Assembly: GCF_011075055.1 (NCBI RefSeq)
Contig: NC_058153.1
Span: forward strand, 11,036,001-11,100,000
Source of the DNA: Mangifera indica
Taxonomy: Eukaryota; Streptophyta; Magnoliopsida; Sapindales; Anacardiaceae
Length of the DNA stretch: 64,000 bases
Reading direction: 5' to 3'
The notes beneath the pieces are model-generated. The model was not told the DNA's origin and did not search any database. It saw only the letters and a program-made list of their open reading frames with translations. This document shows, piece by piece, positions 23,831 to 35,898 of the stretch (position 1 is its first letter; the number at the start of each line of letters is the position of its first letter). A program made the translations under genes and the position numbers.

Positions 23831-26671
23831 ATGGCAGAAACCGCCGTGAAGTTTGTACTCGATAAGCTTACACCATTCTTCTCAAACGAAGTGCAAATGA
23901 TGAACGGTGTTCGTGAAGAAGTTGTTTACGTGAGAACAGAACTGGAGCGCATGAAGGTGTTCTTGAGAAGCGCCGATTGTTTAGAAGAAACCGACGAAGA
24001 AGTCAAAATTTGGGTGAAGCAAATCAGAGATGTAGCTCACGATATCGAAGATGTTTTAGACGAGTTCACTCTCCTTCTTACTCACAACCACGGCGATGGT
24101 TTCTACGGCTTTCTTCACAAGCTTTCGTGTTGTGTCAAGAACATGAAGGCTCGTTATCGAATAGCGTATGAAATCCAAGGCATCAACTCAAGAATCAAAA
24201 GTATTTACGAGGGACACCTCAGACTCCGTAAAAAATTCCGAGCAGCTGAACAGGCTGGTTCGAGTTCGGCGAATTCATGGAATGACCGTCATGAGGACGC
24301 TCTTCTTTTGGACGAGACTGACTTGGTTGGCATTGATGGGCCTAAAGAGAAGGTGGCTGAGTTGCTAGTGGGCGGTAGCTTAGGCCGTCAAGTGGTTTCT
24401 CTGGCGGGGATGGGAGGAATGGGAAAGACAACTCTGCGAAACAAGTCTACGATGATAGACAAGTTAAGAAACACTTCACTATCCGTGCTTGGATCACTGT
24501 TTCAAGAAGCTTCAAGATGGAGGAGCTTCTTAAAGATATGCTTACGCAGCTTTTTCAAGCAATTAGGAAATCGGTTCCGAAGGCTGTGGAGACGATGAGT
24601 AGTGATGGGTTGAAGAAAATAATGAAGGATTTTCTTCAGGAAAGGAGGTATTTGATTGTTCTTGATGATGTGTGGCATATAAATGATTGGGATGCGGTGA
24701 AATATGCTTTGCCCACCGACAATTGTGGCAGCCGAGTGATGCTCACTACGCGTAAAGTTGATTTAGCCTTCACTTCTCGGTTGGAATCCGAAGGTTGGGT
24801 CTATAATTTGTAGCCATTGCCTCCTGAAGAGTCCTGGATTCTTTTATGCGCCAAAACCTTCAATGGAAAAGCTTGTCCTCCACACCTGGAGGGAATTTGT
24901 AGGTGTATTTTGAAGAAATGTGAAGGACTTCCTCTTGCCATAGTGGCGATTGGTGGGGTTTTGGCTGCGAAAGATAGGCGAAGGATTGATGAATGGGAAA
25001 TGGTTCATCGGAGTCTTGGTGCTGAGATTGAAGGCAATGACAAACTCCAGAATTTGAAGAAAGTGCCTTCACTCAGCCTCAATGATTTGCCATGCCATTT
25101 GAAAGCATGTTTTCTTTACTTGAGCATCTTTCCGGAGAATCATTTAATCGAACCAGTGAGACTGGTTTGGTTGTGGACGGCAGAAGGATTTGTTGAAGCG
25201 AAAGAAGGAAAGACAGTGGAAGAAGTTGCGCAGGAGTACCTCAGCGAGCTCTTGAACAGAAGCCTGATGCAAGTGGCTGGAACAACAAGCGATGGAAGAG
25301 TCAAGGCCTGTAGAATCCACGACTTTCTGAGGGAAATCATTAAAACAAAGTCCAGAGAGCACAACATTGCAGCCATAGCTAAAGAACACACGAATCAGAA
25401 CGCACTATGGCCAGATAAAGTTCGACGATTATCAGTTCACAATACACTGCAAAATGTTCAGCAAAACAGGTTTGTCAATGCTTCTCAGTTGCGCTCTCTG
25501 TTCATGTTTGGGATAGATGAAAAGCCATGCCTGCACGCACTTTTTCCAAGTGGGTTCAAGCTTCTTGGCGTCCTGGAGATGCGAGGTACACCAGTCACAA
25601 AATTTCCCATTGAAGTTGTAAACTTGTATTATTTGAAGTACCTGAGCTTGAGGGACACCAAGGTGAAAACGATTCCAAGATACATAGGGAAGCTTCAGAA
25701 CCCGGAGACTTTAGATCTTAAATATGCCTATGTCACTGAATTGCCATCAGAGATACTCAACCTCAAAAAGCTTCGTCATCTCATGGTTTACCGATATGAA
25801 TGTGAGACTTTTACTTGTTTTAAATATGGCTTCAAAGTTTAGAGAAGATTGGTGTTCTTCAGTCTTTACAGAAACTCAGCTTTATCGAGGCAAACCATGT
25901 TGGGACACTACAAGAGCTTGGCAAATTAACTCAGCTTAAAAGACTCGGAATTATAAAGTTGAGAAAACAAGATGGGAAAATGTTGTGTTCGTCTATTGAA
26001 CATCTGACAAACCTTCGCTCTTTATCGATAACTTCAACAGAAGAAAGCGAGATTATTGATCTTCAGCATCTTCAGCATCCACCTCGGCTCCTTCAAAGAA
26101 TCTACTTGGTAGGACGGTTGGAGAGTTTACCCTAATGGATAACTTATGTTCACAACTTGGTGAGAATTGAACTAAGATGGAGTAGATTGAAGGAAGATCC
26201 GCTGGTGTGTCTGCATGATCTTCCAAATCTTGTTCATCTCGAACTTCTCAAGTATACGATGGAGACATGCTCTGCTTCATGGCTGGTGGGTTCAAGAAGC
26301 TGAAGCTACTAGGTTTGTACAAGTTTGAAGGGCTGAGATTTGTGGAAATACAGGAGGGAGCAATGCCGTGCATTGAAACGCTTAGAATTCAGTGGTGTAA
26401 GTCGTTGCAGAAGGTGCCGCTGGGAATTGAGCATCTGAGCCAGTTGAAAATGCTAGAGTTTTTTGACTTGCCACATAAATTGCTGAAGACGATTCGTCGA
26501 GATGAAGGGGGTGAAGATTATTGGAGAGTTGCACACATTCCTAAAGTGAATTCAACCTATTGGAGAGACGGGAGATGGGAAGTTTACGTAAGATTTCATC
26601 AAGATGAACAATTAAAACCAATCAACCTAGAGGGTTTAGTTATGTGTTATAAAATAACAGGATTAGTTTAA
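23831..26671 (+). pseudogene. NLR2: CC-NB-LRR (RPM1-like) pseudogene
   Basis: This is a full-length copy of the CNL family with five lesions relative to NLR3/NLR4. A 1-bp deletion within the P-loop region (24436, after GMGGMGKTTL) shifts the frame. A CAG-to-TAG nonsense change lies at 24811-24813. A 1-bp deletion near 25835 leads to TAG at 25840-25842. A TAA lies at 26133-26135 (CAT TGG in NLR3). A further 1-bp deletion lies near 26246. All domains remain recognisable: Rx-type coiled coil with DIEDVLDEF, LIVLDDVW, GSRVMLTTR, GLPLA, CFLYLSIFP, RIHDFL, then LRRs. Its 3' end (26267-26671) keeps what looks like the ancestral C-terminus that NLR3 has lost. It has a single exon. The frame from the ATG could give at most a 255-residue CC plus partial NB peptide. 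Confidence 0.93.
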
Positions 26672-27300
26672 GGTTATAGGAATACTTGAAATGTCATGTT
26701 GTTTGAATTCATAAAACTTTTGAAATTATTAGTGTTAGAGTGATGGGTCTTCTCAACTTTCTTGAATGTTGGTTTTCAAATAGTAAAATTATTCTAAGAG
26801 AAAACTTATCTAATATATAATAAATTATTGGATCTCATTATAAAAAGAATAAATCTTAATACTCAAATTAATGTTGTCTGATGAGATCATTTGTTGTCTA
26901 CAAATGAGTATATCTATAAGATCATCATAAAAAAAAAAATGTTAACTTAAATATAAAAAAACTGTCACTAAGTCAACAAATTATAAAACTCGCATTACCC
27001 TTAGATATCAACAGACCCTAAATATTCTCATATTTTTAACAAAACTTTAAAAACTACAAGTCTTAATGCTCTGGTTAGAGACTTAAATTGTATATATGTA
27101 TTTTGTCATAATGTTTCATTTTTATGAGACTCATAACCGTAACATAATTCTTTTTCATGTGTCTTGATAAACTAGTACTCTTGTAATTTTTAGTGAAAAG
27201 CACAGTTGTTCTACTATCACAGTAGATCATAAGTTATCTATAAATAAAATCAACAATTAATAATTTAAAAATGTAATCCCTTAACCACAAAATCTATTAT
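26672..27300. other. 3' flank of NLR2
   Basis: This AT-rich non-coding sequence is collinear with the NLR3 3' flank (parts of 41150-42420), for example CACTAAGTCAACAAATTATA in both. Homology changes to the upstream block of unit 3 at about 27300. No terminator or polyadenylation signal can be assigned with confidence. Confidence 0.6.
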
Positions 27301-28924
27301 TTTTACTTTCCAAAGTGTTTTTACTGTTTTAATTTTTTTATCAAATTAGTTTAACCTGCTATTAATAAAATATACAAAATAAAATTTTGTCTTGTTAATA
27401 ATTGATCTAAAAATTTCATACTAAAACATTTAAAGTACGTCAATAATTTGACTAATCAAATCATATTTATCCCACTTATCAATGAATTAAAATATTTAAA
27501 TACAAATAAAAAATAATATGAATAATTACAATTATATAAAAATACAGTTATATGTAATATGTAAATATTTCAACTATTGTTACAATTGTCTTTTAATATT
27601 TCTATAATTTATATTTAATAAATTATATTAAAATAACATTTATCAAAAACATTCCAATTGGTTTAGTACGAACCTTAATGTTGATATTCAATTTAATTTC
27701 AAATTGTGTCAAATTCATGTGAAAAAAAATTTGTATAAAAAAACTTAATCCTACCCTAATTTTTTTGGTATTGTGTCATCTCGAATTAACTGATTGTATT
27801 GAAAATTCTCAAGTTTATCTGCCACCTTCTGTATCTTGAGTGACATCAGAACAACACCATCTTCACTAATTTTCCTCTCGTTCGTCTGGGGGTCGATTTA
27901 TAATAGGAAGTATTTCCTTGTCATCTACGTGTCCGATCCACTACAACACTCCATTGGTTTCTTCCCGATCAAGAAACTAAAGAAGTCAGTACACATATCA
28001 TTTTCCAAGAATTAAAATCATGCTATTTGTCAACGATGCTAACATATGATTCATTCTTTGTTCAGAGCTTTTCACCAATAAAACAACACACTTGATGCAA
28101 TATAAGACAATTTCTTTACATTTTAATTAGCCTTTAAATGAATCAGCCATTTTCCCATCTCATATTTAATTAGAGGATTAATTTGATCATACCCTTCTCA
28201 TTAAATTTCCATCTCCATGCTAAAGTAACTGTCAATAAACATATAACACACCACCGAATGGTAGCTTGAGTGACAAACGAGAAAGCTCTATAAGTATAAG
28301 TTTAAATCTCTTCTGACGATATATCAAAATTAAACTTTTGATTTACCTGATTTAGTATATAATTGGTTGATACAAGTTTAAAATAGATTTTCAGTATTCA
28401 TTGAGTTAGGTACAAAAAAAAAAAAACCTTCTAACAATGGAAAAAAAAACATTAAAAATAGGTTACTATTGTTAAAGTGTTTTATTAATGGAAAAAGTCT
28501 TACTGTTATATTTTGTTAAAGTTTCTTTCGTTAAAAGTATTAACAATGAAAAAGTCTAACGTATGTTAGAATACGTCTTACGAGAAAATAAAATTATGAT
28601 ATTGGTAGGAAGTTTCTTTAAGAATATTTCGTTATCTTGATTATAATAACTAGTTTGTTTTCTTCCACAATGAATAATATGACCAAGATCAAGAAGTCGG
28701 TCTTCTTCCCAACTTGAACTTGAAGTCATTTAGAGGTGAAGCCTACGTGTTTAGAGAACGAACACGAAAAATAATTTATAAAAATATATACAGAGTAAAA
28801 TTAGCTGAAATCACATTCGAATTATTAATCTAATTAATTCGATTTATATTGCTCAGGATGATTTATGGTTACATTTACTCATATAAACTTGTGGTAGAGT
28901 TGATATCATGTCAATTAAATAGAA

Positions 28925-29847
28925 GGCTAAAGGAATATTTCCCACCTAAGTTTTAATGTAAATACAAATACATACTTGCGGGATTTTAAAAATTCAAACA
29001 CTCATTTATCAGTTAATTTCAGTTAAATTTTTTTGTTAAAGATAAGGGCAAAATAATTATTTTACCACTAAACCCTAAACCCTACTACATTTATATTATT
29101 TTCCCCCTTTAGTTTTAAAAATTAACAATTTTCCTCTATGTTAAATTTTGAAAAATCACATTTTCTCCCCTTAGGGTTTCTCTTTTCCATCTCCGGCTAT
29201 TGGAAGCTGATCTTGCCTCTCTGTCCCTCGCTGCTGATGATTTCTTCTCCTGGATTTGCCACAAACAACAACGAAGATGTACACGAGTGAAGCCAATGAT
29301 CTCAAATCTCTTCCACCGAAGAGATTTGGAATCTCTTTGATTGAAGAGACCTGGAATCTCTTCATCTCAACAAAGAGACCTCATCTCAGCTCTGCTACTG
29401 TACATCACACTAAAGGCAAAGGTGGACGCCGGCTTGGTTGACAGAGGGAGAGGTTGTTGGATTTTTGAGTAATCTAAAGTTTAGGATGGGGGGTTAAACT
29501 AAAGTTTTCAAAAGTTTGGGGGTGACTGAAATGAAAAAAAGATGAAATAGGTTTGGGAAAAAAATGTGCTTTTTTTTAAGTTAAAAAATTTCAAATAAAA
29601 ATTGAATTATTATTTTTTAAAACTTTAGAGGAAAACTAATAAGTTATATATTTTTTAAATATTATTATTATAATGAATATTTTACTCTTTATCCTAATTA
29701 AAAATTTTAACAGAAATTATTTTATCTTTATCCTAATTAAAAATTTTAACAGAAATTATTTTATAGGTGGGTGTTTATATTATTCAAACCTTAGGAATAT
29801 GTATTTATATTTGTATTCAAACTTGGGTGGAAAATAGTCCTTTGGTC
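28925..29847. mobile_element. Third MITE-like insertion, private to unit 3
   Basis: The sequence begins GGCTAAAGGAATATTTCCC and ends in the complement of GACCAAAGGACTATTTTCC, an imperfect inverted repeat that continues inward for over 50 bp. It interrupts CAATTACATA...TTTTTTGGTAATTC, which is continuous in units 1 and 4. The flanking duplication is no longer clean (TTAAAT-like on both sides). The ends resemble the promoter MITEs, so it is probably the same superfamily. Confidence 0.7.
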
Positions 29848-30944
29848 TTAAATGTTATTATTTTTTGGTAATTCTAAATCAAAGACACGTCGACACATGG
29901 TATTAAATTTGCGTATGGAGACGCTCTAGTTAGAACCAAGTAACTTCCATCTTGTTTTGCCATGCAGAAAAATTCAATTTACTTTTGACATGCGTTTGAT
30001 TTTGATGACTTTTATTACTGAAAAAAAAATTACTATTAATATTAATATAAATTACTTAAACTTTTATTACTAAAAAGAAAAGATTATTATTAAAATAAAT
30101 TATTTTAAAAAATAATAAGTATTTATTAATAGAGTAATGTTATACGTAATTATTTTAAAAATTTAAATGAATCTACACTTATATGTATTATCATATGATT
30201 AAATGTTATTTTATGATTATTTTAAAATTATCAAATCAAAATATGATATATAAATGTATATCAATTTATATATTAAAAATATATTCAAATAGTTTTATTG
30301 AAATTAATATTGTGTTTATCAATATAAAAATATATTATTTATTTAAATATCCCTAAATGATTATTAGCCATAAATTAATATTGTGTTTAGTTAAAATTAA
30401 TTAACTGTTTTTTGTGTGTATGTTATAAAATATTCTTCATGTTAATAATATACTATAATTTTTTTTCCATGTTATCAAATTATAAAATTAATTAATTTTT
30501 TTAATTTATTATATTATCGAATAATAAAATTAATTAATTTTGATAGTTAGGTTATATAATATTTTAATTGAAAATGGGATAAGTTTTGTTGTAAAATTTT
30601 AATAAGAATATATTATAACAAAATTAAAATCATTTCACTAATTTTTTAATACTTAAATTGAGATAAAAATTATATTATTTTTTATATTATTTATCACATC
30701 ATTTTAATATTAAAAAACATCAGAGGTTTTTTATTATTTAATAAATCAAATGAAATAATATTAGTATTAAAAAGTGTTACTAAGATTTACCCCAATCCAA
30801 ACAATCTTTCCATGTTTATTATATACATAAACTAATATATTAGTATTATCTTCATTAAATTAAGTTTAAAAAAATCACAAACTAACTTTTCCTCGGTATT
30901 AATTTGGTTAACTTTTCCTCAATTTATGTATATTTTATTATAAA

Positions 30945-30950
<6 letters not shown>

Positions 30951-31012
<62 letters not shown>
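30951..31012. repeat. (AT)n microsatellite
   Basis: A run of about 60 bp of alternating A and T, ending in ATACATAC. Confidence 0.95.
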
Positions 31013-31017
<5 letters not shown>

Positions 31018-31134
31018 CTTTAAATACATAAAATATGTAAATAGATGATCATATAATTGAATGATTTTAAATTAAGGATAAAGTAACAATCAATTATATG
31101 ATAACACATTATTTATGTTTTTATTATGTGTACT

Positions 31135-31138
<4 letters not shown>

Positions 31139-31191
<53 letters not shown>
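31139..31191. repeat. (AT)n microsatellite
   Basis: A second AT run of about 50 bp, 130 bp after the first. Neither is expanded at the homologous sites in units 1 and 2. Confidence 0.95.
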
Positions 31192-31197
<6 letters not shown>

Positions 31198-31379
31198 CTC
31201 ATTTCACTACTAATTTTGAAATCTTTCTCACTTTGCAAACTTGAATTTGAAACTGAAAGCCATTAACAAAATAAACCTTGCATCTTTGGAATTGAAGTAC
31301 CCATGAGGGATTAGTGGAATGGTTATGTCTATGGGATAATCTAACACCTAATAGAGTCATAATACTTATTTTTACCTAC

Positions 31380-32121
31380 ACTTTTGTTAAAATCATTAAA
31401 TTTCAAAAACTCATATACCTACACTTTTGTTAAAATTATTTATTATGGTTCAGAGTAAAACTATTATTTAACAACAAAAAAAATTTAAAAACTAAAATTA
31501 TATCATTTCCCCCCTTATTTTAAAAAACTAACAATTTTTTCTCACCCAAAATTTGAAAAGTTACCTTTTCCCTTAGGTTTTTTTTGTTTTCTCTTCTCTA
31601 ACCAACTTCTTTGATCCAGCCGACAGCCGACCCTTCCCACCCATCTTCCCACTTTGACCGCTCAGGAGACGTCATCGATGGTTGAAGAAAAAGGCAAAGA
31701 CAATTTGTCTTTGTCAAACAAAGAGACAAACACGATGTCTTCAAGTAGATGAAGACAATTCATTTTCATCCGTCCAAGTATCGTTTGGATGGACAGAGAT
31801 GAATCGTCTTCGTCTATTTCTTTGTTAGTCAACAACATCTCCAAAGCGGTTAGAGTGAGAAGATAGGTTGGAAGGGTTGACTGTTAATTAGAATAGAGAA
31901 AGTGGCTGGAGAAGAGAAAAAACTCAAGGAGGAAATTGTTAGTTCTTTTAACTAAAAAGATAAGATAAGATAAAATTTGAGTTTTTTTAATTTTTTTGTT
32001 AAATAACGGTTTAATTTCAACAAAAATTTTTAATAAAAATATAAATTTTTAAATTTTTAAAATCTTCCGCATGAGAATTTGATAATGGGCCAAACCTGGG
32101 AGGGGAATAGGTCTTTGGACC
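31380..32121. mobile_element. Mutator-like MITE upstream of NLR3, left end damaged
   Basis: This is homologous to the MITEs upstream of NLR1, NLR2 and NLR4. The palindromic core (CATCTTCCCACTTTGACC near 31640 and its partner near 31845) and the right end (TCTTTGGACC, followed by AATTAAAAA) are present. The left GGCCAAAAG terminus is deleted. Confidence 0.7.
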
Positions 32122-32256
32122 AATTAAAAATCATTAATTTGTTTCTTGACTTATATAATTTAGTTTAAATTTCGCTTGGTTATAACATCACCATGACATT
32201 ACTGGCGGAATTAACACGAAAGTAGCCTCAGAAGCCAAGAGGAGAGATTATAAAAA
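32122..32256 (+). promoter_or_regulatory. NLR3 distal promoter, cut off by a MULE
   Basis: This is homologous to the NLR2 and NLR4 promoters, with the W-box TTGACT at 32146-32151 and a TATA-like ATATAATT after it. It ends at the MULE target sequence TTATAAAAA (32248-32256), now 5.3 kb from the NLR3 start codon. Confidence 0.65.
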
Positions 32257-32333
32257 GGGAAATTTTAAAAATTAGTCAAAATTAAGGGGGTCTAAGCGAA
32301 ATTACCCAAAATATTTAGGTTTAAGCAAAAATG

Positions 32334-33465
32334 TCCAGGTTTTGTGAAATGACGAAACTGCCCCCATATATAAACTCAGCAAATTTCGTTCCTTCCCACG
32401 TTAATGTTACTGTTTAAATTCAGAGAAAATTCAAAATTTCCAACTCTCCCACGTTCATTCGGATTTCCACCGATTTTCTTGGTTTCCGACAACCGAAAAT
32501 GGCAAATAAGATTAGTATATCTCCCGTAATATTGTTTGAATCAAGTTATTGCTCATATTATTGAGATTTGATTAAGAATTTGCGATTTGAAATTTTAGGG
32601 TTTCAAATTGAACAATGCTTAAAATGTTATGATTTTTGGTTGTTTTGGTTGAATTGATTGAGGGGTTTTATGTTATACAACGTGTAGATTTGATTTATGC
32701 GAAAATCGGAGGCTGAAACAACAAAATTTTGGCCGAAAATGGTTGTCGAAGTGATCGGCAGTCCGACATGGGAACAGTGTTTCCCACGTCAAGCACTTCA
32801 TCCCACGTTCAGCAGATTTTAGGGGGGTAAATTAGCTTTTTTAAAGTATTGGGGTGTCGTGGGAAAGTCCTTAGCCCACATCGGGTTTTTTTGAAATTGG
32901 TCACATAAACGTGAGTTTGGCGAAATTACGAAACAGCCCCTGTATATAAACACAGCCAATATTTTCTTATTTCTCACGTTAAACACAGCCAAAACTCACG
33001 TCACCACGTTCATCCCACGTTCGACCAGATTCCGGTGATTTTCTTGGTTTCCGGCAACCGAAAATGACAAATAAGATTAGTATATCTCCCGTAATCTTGT
33101 TTGAATCAAGTTATTGCTCATATTATTGAGATTTGCTTGAGAATTTGCGATTTGAAATTTTAGGGTTTCGATGTGAACAATGCTTAAAATGTTATGATTT
33201 TTGGTTGTTTTGGTTGAATTGATTGAGGGGTTTTATGTTATACAACGTATAGAGTTGATTTATGTAGAAATCGGAGGCCGAAACAACCAAATTTTGGCCG
33301 AAAATGGCTGCCGAAGTGATCGGCAGTCCGACGTGGGAACAATGTTTCCCACGTCAAGTGCGTTCGCTCACGTTCTAAGCAAATTTTGGGGGTGTAACTT
33401 AGCTTTTTTAAAATATTGGGAAGCCAGGGAGATTCCTTAAAACAGAGCGGGTTTTTCTGAAATTT
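32334..33465. repeat. Tandem duplication of ~565 bp in the MULE left end
   Basis: The stretch around 32338-32900 is repeated at 32913-33465. The copies share GATTTTCTTGGTTTCCG, AATAAGATTAGTATATCTCC and TTTTGGCCGAAAATGG, and each contains a TATATAAAC motif (near 32370 and 32943). Spacing measured at CAAATAAG is 565 bp. Short frames in it are not recognisable proteins. Confidence 0.88.
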
Positions 33466-33559
33466 TTCATATAACAGTGGACCTTTTTAGAATAGGAATT
33501 TTCATGAGGGGGTAAATTGAGAATTTTCTTATCTAGGGTTTCTGATAGGGTAGTTTTCA

Positions 33560-34240
33560 AATTTTATATCCGTTTTTTCTGTTCTATGGTTTTTCAACTT
33601 TTAGAATTCGAATTTCAATTCTGTTTTTTCGAATTTCACCGTTTTACGAGATATCGACTCGTATTTTTCAGATTTCCGAAAGATTTTTCGATTGTTGCTA
33701 TTCTAGCGTATTTCAACTTTTAGAATTCGAATTTCAGTTCCGTTTTTTCGTATTTCACCGTTTTACGAGATATCGACTCGTATTTTTCAGATTTTCGAAG
33801 GATTTTTCGTTTGTTGCTATTCTAGGGTTTTTCAACTTTTAGAATTTGAATTTCAGTTCCGTTTTTTCGAATTTCACCGTTTTACGATATATCAACTCGT
33901 ATTTTTCAGATTTCTGAAGGATTTTTCGTTTGTTGCCATTCTAAGGTTTTTCAACTTTTAGAATTCGAATTTCAGTTCCGTTTTTTTGAATTTCACCGTT
34001 TTACTATATATCGACTCATATTTTTCAGATTTCCGAAGGATTTTTTGATTGTTGCCATTCTAGGGTTTTTCAACTTTTACAATTCGAATTTCAGTTTTGT
34101 TTTTTCGAATTTCACCATTTCAGGATATATCAACTCGTATTTTCTAGATTTTCGATCGATTTTTCGTTTCTTAACATTCTAGGGTAGTTGAACGTGTATA
34201 ATTCAAATTTCAGTTTCATTTTTTCGAATTTCACTGTTAT
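33560..34240 (+). repeat. 119-bp tandem array, forward copy set
   Basis: The word CAACTTTT recurs at 33595, 33714, 33833, 33952 and 34071, exactly 119 bp apart, with a degraded sixth unit near 34190. Each unit contains TTTCACCGTTTTACGA and ATATCGACTCGTATTTTTCAG or close variants. It is the inverse of the array at 36268-37206. Confidence 0.95.
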
Positions 34241-34379
34241 CAGGCAGTTAAATCTTGTTTTTTAAAGTTTCTCATTTCCTTTTTGATTATTTGATATTTT
34301 TCATCTTTTTATGTTTTTTCCACGTATACATTTGTTTACATATTTGTTTTTACGCATGTCTAACGAATTTTTTACATTG

Positions 34380-34768
34380 TTTCAGGATATTTCTCGCAAA
34401 AGAAGACGGGTTGACAGCGAGCTACGAATCCCCGACGAGTCCAGACACTTCCGAGCAGAGGCGATATGTCGTGCACAGCGTGCCGCATTATCTCGAATTA
34501 CTGCTACATTGAACCCAGATCAGCTACGACTATTTGAGAGGACATGTTTCGGGTATCTTCTGGGAGGACTCCACGACGTGATCCCTTCACTTTGCATCGA
34601 GCGTCGGATGTCCCTCAGCAGGGATTGGGCTCCGGTGACTGTGGCGTGTTTATGTTACGATTTTTTGAGTGTTTGGCGTTGTCACGGAGCTACGTTTTTC
34701 CTCGAGAGTCGTCTACCTCTATGCATCGACAATTAGCGGCGCAGTTGTATTTTCACTGTATCGATTAG
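34380..34768 (+). pseudogene. Ulp1-type (C48) cysteine protease remnant in the MULE
   Basis: A probable 3' splice site (TTGTTTCAG, 34377-34385) precedes a frame reading SRKRRRVDSELRIPDESRHF and LNPDQLRLFERTCFGYLLGG. This resembles the DUF1985-type region that often precedes Ulp1 in plant MULE proteins. In another frame from about 34544 the sequence ends with DVPQQGLGSGDCGVFMLRFF, the cysteine box of Ulp1 peptidases, and a stop at 34766-34768. The His and Asp of the catalytic triad and most of the domain between are missing, and the pieces lie in different frames. MULEs carrying Ulp1 genes are known in plants. DUF1985 is my inference. Confidence 0.65.
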
Positions 34769-35130
34769 CTCACGGATGTATATTTATCGTTATTCCTATG
34801 TTTAGATGTATATATTTATTGTATGTGCATATGTGTATGATATACTTTATTTGTGGTTATATATGGATGTGTATCGTATTTGATTTCATTTTTTAAATAA
34901 TTTTATCATGAAAAAACAATAAAAACGTATGATTACTCAAACATTTACACACTTGAAACAATTAGAGAAAATAAAGTAATACTGAAATAACTCATACGAA
35001 ACACTAAATTTATTACATCAAATGACAATACAATTACACATTTGAAACAATAATAAAAATACATCGGTTACATAAAACTGAAGTACAACAAAGAAGAATC
35101 ATAGAACAAACAAAATTGAGTATAAGCATG

Positions 35131-35400
35131 TCAAGATCTCGTTCCTTTGCCTTTTGTATGTGAACGCTGGGGGGCAGAGCTCGGGACCGGTGCTAGGGAT
35201 TTACATTGGGTTCGTGTATGCCCCGGTTCATGGCAACGACTGCAAATCCTCGGTGTAACAATTTTTCCTTGCGATGGACGTCGATTTCTATTAGATGGAT
35301 GACCTGGACGACGACTATCGAGGACGGGGGGCAATATAACTCTGTCTTCTGGTGAGTGTATGCCCCGGTTCATGGCAATGTTTACTAGCCCAACCTGCAT
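35131..35400 (-). pseudogene. MURA-type transposase C-terminal remnant
   Basis: A minus-strand frame of 89 codons reads VILPPVLDSRRPGHPSNRNR, then a CCHC knuckle CSRCHEPGHTRTQC (C-x2-C-x4-H-x4-C). Plant Mutator transposases end with a proline/arginine-rich tract of this kind followed by a CCHC knuckle after their SWIM domain. The catalytic DDE and SWIM parts are absent. A 23-bp part of the knuckle sequence is repeated at 35356-35378. Confidence 0.6.
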
Positions 35401-35515
35401 ATGATTTTGTTCCTGTTATCTCGAGAGGACTCACGATTCGGTTTCGATCTACCCAAGCCTCCACTTCGTTACTTTTCCTTGATCTAAGAGAGGAAGTTGT
35501 ATTTTTATCTCCACA

Positions 35516-35898
35516 ATGGCTACCTTCATCAAGCTTGAGGATTCTCCAATGTTTCAAAAGCAGGTGAAACACGCTGATTAGCTCGAATTCTTTTTCTTAT
35601 TGAAAATTTACTGAATATAAAATTGTCGAATTTCTTTTATTTTTGTGAGAAATGACTTAGTTCGAGCTCGCACTCCTATTTTATAATAGTGATTGGTGTA
35701 ATATTATGTTAATTGGCTAAATATGTTTTAACTAGTTGATTGAATAGTATGCGTGTTGTTAAAGTTGAGGTAGGTAGGGGTAGGGATTGTGCTTATTCAT
35801 GTGTTTTCTGTTAATGGGCAGTTATTTTCTCTGGAAGAGACAGCTGACGAGTTAAAAGATCGATGCCAAAGTCTTTACAGAGGCTGCAAAAAATTTAC
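35516..35898 (+). pseudogene. Captured ARF-GAP (AGD/ACAP-type) fragment, two exons
   Basis: Exon 1 (ATG 35516 to 35563) encodes MATFIKLEDSPMFQKQ, then a GT donor. The intron 35564-35821 ends in GGGCAG. Exon 2 (35822-35898) encodes LFSLEETADELKDRCQSLYR and GCKKFT, followed by the donor GTACGT. This order matches the start of the BAR domain of plant ARF GTPase-activating proteins with BAR, PH, ArfGAP and ankyrin domains (AGD1-4 type). Introns are retained, so capture was at DNA level, as in Pack-MULEs. Only the beginning of the protein is present, so no GAP activity is possible. Identification is from recalled family motifs. Confidence 0.72.

Larger units (their letters stand above)
27300..31370. 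repeat. Upstream block of NLR unit 3
   Basis: This is collinear with 7985-10990 of unit 1, interrupted by a 923-bp MITE-like insert (28925-29847) and two AT microsatellites. It contains the conserved 150-bp island at 31215-31365. No gene was recognised. Confidence 0.75.

Noticed and set aside
25140..25391. Minus-strand frames inside the NLR genes (also 39085-39336 and 63454-63705)
   Set aside because: Antisense shadows repeated in all NLR copies because the sense sequence is conserved.
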